A DNA stretch of 64,000 bases from Alloyangia pacifica (GTDB lineage Bacteria > Pseudomonadota > Alphaproteobacteria > Rhodobacterales > Rhodobacteraceae): contig NZ_JAIVKX010000002.1 in NCBI RefSeq assembly GCF_020524285.1, positions 62,001-126,000 of the forward strand. The letters run 5' to 3'. Shown here one piece after another: positions 58,450 to 64,000 of this stretch. A program made the position numbers and the translations under genes. Within the stretch, counting starts at the first letter, position 1. Each line of letters starts with the position of its first letter. The notes below the pieces were generated by a model. The model did not search any database, was not told the origin of the DNA, and was given only the letters and a program-made list of their open reading frames with translations.

Positions 58450-59274
58450 ATGACACTCGTCACGTTCATCATCCCGGTTCGGCATCAGGACAATGCGCGG
58501 GACTGGCGCCAGCTGACGGCCAAGCTCGAACAGACGGTGCGCTCGATCTCGGCCCAGACCCATGCGGACTGGCGCGGGATCATTGTCGCGAACCACGGTG
58601 CCGCCCTGCCGCCGCTGCCGGAGAAATTCTCGGTCACGCGCGTGACTTTTCCGCCCAACGATCTGCATGAACTGGGGCAGGCCGGCAGAGATGCGTTTCT
58701 GGATGCCTTCCGGTTCGACAAGGGGCGCCGGGTTCTGGCCGGCATGCTCGAGGCCGCAGACAGCCGTTTCACCATGATTTGCGATGATGACGACCTGGTC
58801 AGCAATAGGATCGTCGATTTCGTCTCCAGACATTCCGAGGCCTTCGGCTGGGTCATCGAAAAGGGCTGGCTGTGGGAAGATGGCGGGGCCTTCTTTTATG
58901 GTCACGACCGGTTCGCCAGCCGCTGCGGCACCTGCCTGATCGTCCGGCGGGACCTCTACCGCATCCCCCCCAGGTTCGAGGACGCCGCTTCGGACTGGAT
59001 CAAGGACACTTTCGGAAGCCATGTGAGGCTCGCGCCAAGGCTGCGCGCGCAGAACACGCCGCTGTCGCCTCTGCCGTTCCGGGGGGCTGTCTACCGGGTC
59101 GGCAATCCCGGCTCGCACAGCCGGGCACAGGGGGTTCTGCGTGAAACGGTGCTCAATCGCGCGCTCCTCAAGAGGCCGCAACGCATTGCGCGGAATCTCT
59201 TGCGGTTCAGGCGAGTCGGACCCGGCCTTCGGGAGGAATTCTTCGGCCTGCAAGCGTCGGAGGGGATCGGGTGA
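58450..59274 (+). CDS. Glycosyltransferase (GT-A type)
   Basis: A 274-residue glycosyltransferase-like protein. It has an N-terminal nucleotide-sugar fold (TLVTFIIPVRHQDNARDW), a DDDD acidic cluster (MICDDDDLVSNRIVDF) likely binding the metal and sugar nucleotide, and a C-terminal basic region. The ATG at 58450 has GGAGGGGG upstream. It forms a two-gene unit with the pyruvyltransferase. Confidence 0.8.
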   Translation: MTLVTFIIPVRHQDNARDWRQLTAKLEQTVRSISAQTHADWRGIIVANHGAALPPLPEKFSVTRVTFPPNDLHELGQAGRDAFLDAFRFDKGRRVLAGMLEAADSRFTMICDDDDLVSNRIVDFVSRHSEAFGWVIEKGWLWEDGGAFFYGHDRFASRCGTCLIVRRDLYRIPPRFEDAASDWIKDTFGSHVRLAPRLRAQNTPLSPLPFRGAVYRVGNPGSHSRAQGVLRETVLNRALLKRPQRIARNLLRFRRVGPGLREEFFGLQASEGIG

Positions 59275-59965
59275 TGGCTCTTGTTCGGCGTGGCCATGGG
59301 GCCGCGCCTGCAAGCGGACCGCGCTGCTCAGCCTCTTTGAGCTTCAGGTGGGCCGGGGATCGTGCCTCGCTGCCTGGTTGGGGAGTGACGACCTTTTAAG
59401 GCAATAATGACGGTCGTTTCTACGACGGCAATCCGTCGCACGCGCTGTTCGTGTCACTGGCGGAACCGCGCCTCGCGCGCTTGGTGGCAGGCCGTCGAGC
59501 AAAAGAGGTGGGCCCAGAGATCGATTGCTTCGGCGTCGCGGCAGAGCAGCCGGTCGCCGCCAAGGGCTAAGGGGTTGAAGGCTTGCTGCATTTTCTGCGG
59601 TGCCGTGCGGCATTGGGTCCCATGCCCCGGTGCGGGGCAGATCAAGCCGCAGAGGCCAGAGATCTTTTGGGCGGTAGCGGCACCTTGGATGCTGACCCTG
59701 GATACCTGTTCTGCGCCTGGCAACTATTACCATCCGGGAGGCCTCGAGCCGAATGATCGCTCAGCGCGCCGGGACTGTCAGCGGGATCAGGTTTTCGGCA
59801 TCGAGTTGGGCCATTCGACTGCTCCGAAAACGTGTCAGGGCATCCTCGGAGTCGCGGCCGCGTACCACATTGTGCACCGGTTTGTGAATCCGAAACGCAA
59901 AACCCCCGGGTCTCTGCCGAGACCCGGGGGTTTTCTGCCGAAACTTCAAGCTCTTGCGAGAAGTT
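59275..59965. other. Degenerate stretch upstream of the island
   Basis: About 690 bp without an intact gene. One plus-strand frame from about 59401 to 59570 reads like protein (GRFYDGNPSHALF, then SLAEPRLARLV) but is bounded by stops, and minus-strand pieces at 59454-59723 and 59761-59949 are equally short. This suggests decayed coding sequence, not identifiable. Confidence 0.4.
59899..59934. terminator. Strong bidirectional terminator
   Basis: A 16-bp perfect stem, AAAACCCCCGGGTCTC with its complement, and a 4-nt loop, with A and T runs on both sides. It lies 31 bp outside the island's left attachment copy and was probably the original terminator of the tRNA-Asn transcript before insertion. 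Confidence 0.85.
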
Positions 59966-60010
59966 TGGCTCCGGCGGTATGGATCGAACCTACGACCAAT
60001 TGATTAACAG
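59966..60010. repeat. Left attachment-site copy (tRNA-Asn 3' end)
   Basis: A 45-bp sequence identical to the 3' part of the tRNA-Asn gene at 62928-62972 except for one base (59980, T in place of G). It includes the CCA end, the T arm and part of the anticodon arm, but not the 5' half. This is the direct repeat left by tRNA-targeted integration. Confidence 0.93.
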
Positions 60011-60109
60011 CTTCGCGAAAGCGAGCGTCGGAATCGTCTAAGTCATTGAAATTAAAGGGATCAAGGGTAGGTCAGAGAGGTCGATTTAGGCCACGAAAAC
60101 CCTTCTGGG

Positions 60110-60139
60110 TGACACACCTCTGACACAGCTCTGACACAC
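60110..60139. repeat. Three TGACACAC repeats, 11-bp period (left end)
   Basis: TGACACAC or TGACACAG starts at 60110, 60121 and 60132, exactly one helical turn apart. The same octamer recurs near the right end of the island. Such arrays are typical arm-type binding sites of tyrosine recombinases, or sites of a regulator; no recombinase gene is present here. Confidence 0.7.
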
Positions 60140-60180
60140 CCGAAAAGGTCCCGAAAATACAACTTCCGATTGAGTAGCTG

Positions 60181-60570
60181 ATGACGACGACCAACAACAA
60201 GAACCGCGACGACCTGATGGCCAGGGACTACCTCTCAGGCATGGAGATCGGCGAGATCGGCCGCTCCAATGGCCTGGGTCCGCGCCGAGTGCAACAGATC
60301 CTGAAAGAGCAGGGCGTCAAGATGCGGCCGCGGATCGCGAAAGCGGATCGCTCGCCGGTCAGCTCGGTACACGAGCGCCTCGGGCGCAAGCTGATCGATT
60401 TCCGTTTCGACAATGACCTACAGCCGAACGAAGCGGCAAACGACCTCGGTTGGAGCTACACAAAACTCCGGGACGTAGAAAGAGGCCTGGTCCCGATTGA
60501 TCTCTTGGAGCTGCGTGACATCATGACGTACACAAAGAAATCGCTGAACGAGTTGACTGGCATCCGTTGA
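60181..60570 (+). CDS. Small regulator with two helix-turn-helix motifs
   Basis: A 129-residue protein. The first half has an HTH resembling homeodomain-like or sigma-4 motifs (DLMARDYLSGMEIGEIGRSN, RRVQQILKEQGVKM). The second half has an XRE-like HTH (RLGRKLIDFRFDNDLQPNEAA, WSYTKLRDVERGL). There is no catalytic domain. It is the first gene inside the left end of the island, 41 bp after the TGACACAC array, so it may control excision or the defence pair. Confidence 0.78.
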   Translation: MTTTNNKNRDDLMARDYLSGMEIGEIGRSNGLGPRRVQQILKEQGVKMRPRIAKADRSPVSSVHERLGRKLIDFRFDNDLQPNEAANDLGWSYTKLRDVERGLVPIDLLELRDIMTYTKKSLNELTGIR

Positions 60571-60715
60571 GTGGTGGTGCGATCGGGCACTATTGACCGC
60601 TAAGATGATGTGATTGCACTTGGCTCGCTTCGTCTATCGTGAGTCAAGCTAGCAAAGCCGATAGTTCATTTTTGCGAATTTCGTGTGCATCATCGAAGAT
60701 GAAAGCACCTGTCTA

Positions 60716-60770
60716 GTGGCGGGGCGTTTCTGATATGAACTAAATCTTTTCAGAAACGCCCCGCCGCCAC
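60716..60770. repeat. Long inverted repeat between HTH and HEPN genes
   Basis: GGCGGGGCGTTTCTGA (60718-60733) pairs perfectly with 60750-60765 around a 16-nt loop, and GTGGC/GCCAC extends the stem with a bulge. It is 15 bp from the HEPN stop codon. Without a T run on either side it may be a convergent terminator or a structured recombination site; its outer ends (GTTAGCC and CTAGAC) recall integron attC core sites only weakly. Confidence 0.6.
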
Positions 60771-60784
60771 GCAGACGTTAGCCG

Positions 60785-61393
60785 TTAAGTTCGTAAAATA
60801 TGAGGGCTGCTTCGGGTTATTCGCTTGATGCACGCGCAGTATCGCGTAAACCCGTCGACTAGAGCTACGATGTCGGTGAAGCTCACATCTGAAGCGTCAT
60901 CATTGTCATGAATGATTGCATTTCTTTTTGTCACGCGTGCGGAAATGAAATCTTTCATTTCCCGAAATTCCTCATCAGCGTCAAGATCCACTCCAATGCG
61001 TTCAAAGGCTGTGATCGTCTTGTCAATATTGCCGCTCAGCTTCTCAGTTAGCGCCTTGTCTGTGAGGTCGATTTCAAAAGCGGAGAATTTGCGTCCGTTG
61101 GAGCCATCCTTGGCGCCTGCAGACCAAGCGGTCAAATTATGTGGTATGTTGGCTGTACTTAGATGGGTCTTAATTTCGTAAACAAAGTACAAGACTTCGT
61201 TTTGCAGGAACGCCTCTAGAACAGAGCATGCGCTTACGAGATATGATTTGGTAAACACATTTACGTGCTCCTCAAACAGAGGATCTGGAGTATCCGCAAT
61301 TATCCTGCGGTTGCTCTCACTTGCTACATCGCGTAGCGCTGAAAGTTGCTCATCGAAATGAGAGGAGTCTTGGAACGGGTTCAAAGATGACAT
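60785..61393 (-). CDS. HEPN-domain protein (putative ribonuclease toxin)
   Basis: A 202-residue helical protein with the HEPN catalytic motif R-N-A-I-I-H at residues 157-162 (R-x4-H), after a preceding helix that ends in ISARVTKR. HEPN proteins of this type are metal-independent RNases in toxin-antitoxin and abortive-infection systems; the RiboL-PSP/MAE_28990 group is commonly next to DUF262 genes. The start at 61393 is 6 bp after the DUF262 stop, so the two are translationally coupled. GC content is visibly lower than in the rest of the window. Confidence 0.82.
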   Translation of the reverse strand: MSSLNPFQDSSHFDEQLSALRDVASESNRRIIADTPDPLFEEHVNVFTKSYLVSACSVLEAFLQNEVLYFVYEIKTHLSTANIPHNLTAWSAGAKDGSNGRKFSAFEIDLTDKALTEKLSGNIDKTITAFERIGVDLDADEEFREMKDFISARVTKRNAIIHDNDDASDVSFTDIVALVDGFTRYCACIKRITRSSPHILRT

Positions 61394-61399
61394 TACGGG

Positions 61400-62479
61400 T
61401 CACTCTTGACCGACGATCTTTTTCAGCCTGTCCATCCAAAGTCTATTTCTTGTTCCTACAGAGGATTTCCGCTGTACGCCACCTTCTGTAAGCTTCTTGA
61501 ATTCGCGCGAAGAACACATGTCGCGCCAAGAAACGCGAATGTCTTTTCGATGTTCTTTCAGGTCTTTCTTGCTAAACTCAGAGAGTGTGACCATTTGGAG
61601 ATCAAAATATACCAAGCCTTGGCGTCGGCGGTCTCCGGCTAGGCTTGTGAAGAGTTCATTCTCACCGTCGAAAACAATTTTGCATTTTTCCAAGGCGCTC
61701 TTAAATTGAGCTCTATGCCTGTCCACTTCGGTAGTATTCATCTGTCGATTGTTCTTCATGAACCTATCTAAGAAGAACTTGAGGTTTCCTCCGTAGCTCT
61801 TTAGGTCATTGTTCAGTGCGAAGAATCTCAAGACTAACTCTTCAGCTTCAAGGGAGTCCCTTCTGCTATTTCCCTTTCGCCCCTGCTTGAAGTTTTTGAT
61901 GTCCTCAAATTTTGAGAGCTCAGAAAGCAGGTTATTGAATTCCCCAGGGAAGAGCGCATGCCGAATTTCTTGATCGGAAAGATCAACGCCACCTTGGTTC
62001 AATCGCGAAAAGATTTCGGCGATGATTTCGGCAGGGTTTTCTCTTCTTAGGATAATGCAGCGTATTGTCGTAGACTCAAGATCTCCGGCTTCGGAGCCAA
62101 GATCCGAAAATTTCTTTCCGTTTAGGTGAGAGAGTGTCTGTAAGCCGGATAGCGCAAATTCATTGTTCATGAATTTACAGATCGTTGTGATCCTCTGGAC
62201 GCCATCAATGACCAATTGACGTCCGTCATCAATTTCAGCGAAGTAGCATGAAGGTAGCGGAATTCTCATCAGGCAAGATTCAATAAATTTCGAGGACCTA
62301 TCCCAGCCCTCCTTGTCCCATTTGAATTTCCTCTGGAAATCTGGGTCTAGTATCAGTTTTGCCGGGTCGGAGGTTACGCGAGACACCAGTGTCTCAAATG
62401 GATAGTCTACAGTGTTGAGAGACAAAGTCTGCGAATTGCTGCTACTCACGCCACGTACTCCAAGTCCAATTTTTTGCAT
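61400..62479 (-). CDS. DUF262 (ParB-like nuclease fold) protein
   Basis: A DUF262-domain protein of 359 residues from the ATG at 62479; a GTG at 62515 would add 12 residues, and neither has a clear ribosome-binding site. The two signature motifs are present: LDPDFQRKFKWD and, about 40 residues on, LVIDGVQRITTI (usual form DGQQR). The C-terminal half is helical without an HNH domain, unlike GmrSD-type enzymes. DUF262 proteins act in several defence systems (GmrSD, SspE) as NTP-dependent nucleases or sensors. It is coupled to the HEPN gene. Low GC and AT-rich codon use indicate foreign origin. Confidence 0.85.
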   Translation of the reverse strand: MQKIGLGVRGVSSSNSQTLSLNTVDYPFETLVSRVTSDPAKLILDPDFQRKFKWDKEGWDRSSKFIESCLMRIPLPSCYFAEIDDGRQLVIDGVQRITTICKFMNNEFALSGLQTLSHLNGKKFSDLGSEAGDLESTTIRCIILRRENPAEIIAEIFSRLNQGGVDLSDQEIRHALFPGEFNNLLSELSKFEDIKNFKQGRKGNSRRDSLEAEELVLRFFALNNDLKSYGGNLKFFLDRFMKNNRQMNTTEVDRHRAQFKSALEKCKIVFDGENELFTSLAGDRRRQGLVYFDLQMVTLSEFSKKDLKEHRKDIRVSWRDMCSSREFKKLTEGGVQRKSSVGTRNRLWMDRLKKIVGQE

Positions 62480-62927
62480 TGATACCAGATTGCCGACCCC
62501 CGGCAAGAGCTGCACTTGCCCGGAGTTTGAGATTTGCTGATGCGCCTCGATGCATCCTTGAGGTCACAGTGCGTGCGTACGCGGCAGATTCTCGTGTGCG
62601 GCCTGCGGACAATGGCGGCCCCTCTCTCAGGGGGCTAGGTGCGTCATCAGGGCCTTTTGGGGGCCCTGAGTGCATGTAGAAGGGCCTGTCTTGGTTGTCC
62701 AAGCGGAAGCCGGACAGTTCATTTCGTGTGATTAGAAAATCGGAGAGCGTGACACACAGCCGATAAACTGTGTCTCTACGCTAAACCACTGATTTGCTGA
62801 ACTTTTCCTGCAACTGCGTCAGTTCCAAGGTGGCACAAACTGACACACCTTGCGGAACATATTGCGAACATCTCTGACACACCAATTAACCCGACCGTAT
62901 TAAGGTCCATGTTCACAAAGGGTTAAT
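62480..62927. other. Right end of the island, no gene
   Basis: About 450 bp between the DUF262 gene and the tRNA-Asn without a supported gene. It holds three TGACACAC copies (62750, 62839, 62873), in the same orientation as those at the left end. I find no integrase or integrase remnant. Confidence 0.6.
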
Positions 62928-63002
62928 TGGCTCCGGCGGTAGGGATCGAACCTACGACCAATTGATTAACAGTCAACTGCTCTACCGCTGAGCTACGCCG
63001 GA
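62928..63002 (-). tRNA. tRNA-Asn (anticodon GTT)
   Basis: A full 75-nt tRNA including encoded CCA. The acceptor stem TCCGGCG pairs with CGCCGGA, the D arm contains AGCTCAGCGGTAGAGC, the anticodon loop is CTGTTAA with GTT, and the T arm contains GGTTCGATCC. Its 3' 45 bases are duplicated at 59966-60010, marking it as the integration target of the island. Confidence 0.97.
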
Positions 63003-63082
63003 ACGTGGGGGGTGTTTAGCAATGGCGACTCCGGGCGTCCAGAGGCTTTTTGCAGTTTTTTGCCTCTGGCGCGATTTTTCTT

Positions 63083-63997
63083 TCAGACCTTTGAAAAGAT
63101 GGATGATTTCTCGAATTTCCCCTGCGTAACAACTTCCTTACGCAGGGTCATGTCGATCAGGTGGGCCAGTACGTTGCGGGCCGCGGCGGGCAGCAGGGCG
63201 GGGTCGGTGTCGTGGTAGATCATCGCCGCGAGGCGCGTGGCGTCGGCGGGGCCGGCGGCGAGGGCGTCCAGGATTGCGGCCTCGCGGGCGCGGCGGTGGG
63301 CGAGCAGCGCCTCGATGCGGGCCAGGGGCGCCTCGACCGGCGCGCCGTGGCCCGGGTGCAGCCGAGACCAGTGCCGTCGGCGCAGGCGCTCCAGCGAGTG
63401 CATGAAGGCGCCGAGATCGCCATCGGGTGGCGAGACGAGCGAGCTCGCCCAGCCCATCACCAGGTCGCCCGAGAACAGCACGTCGCCCCAGGCAAAGCTC
63501 AGGTGGTTGCCGAAATGGCCGGGGGTGTGCAGCGCTTCGAGGCGCCAGCCGTCTCCCTCGACCACGGCGCCGTCCGCCAGAAGCTCGTCGGGGGCGAAGT
63601 CCGCGTCGACGCCTTCGCCGCCGCCGGCCAGCCCGCTCGCGGCAAGGTCCTGCATCATCTTGCTGCGCCCGGCGCCTGCGTCGCCGAAGGCCAGCACGGG
63701 CGCGCCGGTGGCCTCGGAGAGCGGCCGGGCGAGGGGCGAGTGGTCGAGATGGGCGTGGGTCACCAGGATGTGGCTGACGTGCTGGCCCGGCTCGACCGCG
63801 GCGAGGATGGCTTCGAGGTGCGGCTCTGACAGCGGGCCGGGGTCGATCACCGCCAGCGCGCCGGTGCCCAGCAGATAGGTATTGGTGCCGCGGAAGGTCA
63901 TCGGCGACGGGTTCGGCGCGAGCACCCGGCGCAGCCCGGGCGCAAGCGGTTCGGCACGGCCCGGGACGGGCTGGAAGTCGGGCTGGGGATCGATCAT
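63083..63997 (-). CDS. Metallo-beta-lactamase-fold hydrolase (LACTB2-like)
   Basis: A 304-residue MBL-fold hydrolase. The metal site HAHLDHS (His81, His83, Asp85, His86) lies in LVTHAHLDHSPLA. TPGHFGNHLSF and FSGDLVMGW follow, and a C-terminal winged-helix-like domain ends the protein. It resembles the glyoxalase II/LACTB2 group. The ATG at 63997 is nearly at the window edge, so its upstream region is not visible. Confidence 0.9.
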   Translation of the reverse strand: MIDPQPDFQPVPGRAEPLAPGLRRVLAPNPSPMTFRGTNTYLLGTGALAVIDPGPLSEPHLEAILAAVEPGQHVSHILVTHAHLDHSPLARPLSEATGAPVLAFGDAGAGRSKMMQDLAASGLAGGGEGVDADFAPDELLADGAVVEGDGWRLEALHTPGHFGNHLSFAWGDVLFSGDLVMGWASSLVSPPDGDLGAFMHSLERLRRRHWSRLHPGHGAPVEAPLARIEALLAHRRAREAAILDALAAGPADATRLAAMIYHDTDPALLPAAARNVLAHLIDMTLRKEVVTQGKFEKSSIFSKV

Positions 63998-64000
63998 CTT

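Noticed and set aside
59966-60010. A second tRNA gene
   Set aside because: Only the 3' part of tRNA-Asn is present; the 5' half is missing, so it cannot fold as a tRNA and is an attachment-site copy.
60718-60765. Terminal inverted repeat of a transposon
   Set aside because: Both arms are adjacent with a 16-nt loop and no transposase or target duplication is present; it is kept as a hairpin of unknown role.

Overview
The window is one 64-kb stretch of a high-GC alphaproteobacterial chromosome, most likely a member of the Rhodobacterales (roseobacter group). The evidence is the housekeeping set (purL, murI, ccmE, map, the Grx4-BolA pair, xth, alaS, typA, guaA, katA/oxyR), a fused indolepyruvate ferredoxin oxidoreductase, several DMT/EamA exporters, an MttB-like methyltransferase without pyrrolysine, and the divergent DUF6477/DUF6456 pair. 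The genus cannot be fixed from the sequence alone. There are no rRNA genes, no CRISPR arrays and no recognisable insertion sequences.

Layout. 1-15.7 kb: M32 carboxypeptidase (cut by the left edge), small membrane protein, two LysR regulators, purL, a methyltransferase, a candidate anti-Shine-Dalgarno small RNA (6216-6296, minus strand), fused IOR, murI, ccmE, map, a GNAT enzyme, the Grx4/BolA iron-sulfur regulatory pair and exonuclease III. 15.8-18.4 kb: an unusual three-gene unit made of a 111-residue protein with five FTSGA repeats, a 357-residue protein of no family I recognise, and an overlapping DMT-family exporter. 18.7-33 kb: alaS, two DUF1330 proteins, MOSC protein, amidohydrolase, typA, SMR efflux protein, a periplasmic sensor-like protein coupled to a chemoreceptor, a P-loop protein, an EamA exporter with a monooxygenase-fold protein, and guaA. 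33-41.4 kb: delta-class carbonic anhydrase, DUF2270 membrane protein, MttB-family methyltransferase, DUF6477/DUF6456, and divergent katA/oxyR with an OxyR-type operator. 41.9-51.7 kb: PliG-like secreted protein, sulfatase, periplasmic HAD phosphatase, then a tightly overlapping MoxR-DUF58-DUF4381-BatA-BatB-BatD operon. 51.7-57 kb: a polyamine-type ABC transporter operon ending in a metallo-beta-lactamase-fold hydrolase, divergent from a TetR regulator with a perfect palindromic operator between them. 57.4-59.3 kb: polysaccharide pyruvyltransferase and a glycosyltransferase.

59.9-63.0 kb is an integrated element. An intact tRNA-Asn lies at 62928-63002 and a 45-bp copy of its 3' part lies at 59966-60010 (44/45 identical). 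These flank about 3 kb of lower-GC DNA carrying a two-HTH regulator and a DUF262-HEPN gene pair that looks like an anti-phage or toxin module. The element has no integrase, but near both ends it carries repeats of TGACACAC, three of them spaced exactly 11 bp apart. The window closes with a metallo-beta-lactamase-fold hydrolase.

The two places most likely to hold undescribed biology are the FTSGA-repeat operon (15.8-18.4 kb) and the integrase-less tRNA-Asn island with its DUF262-HEPN module (60.0-63.0 kb).
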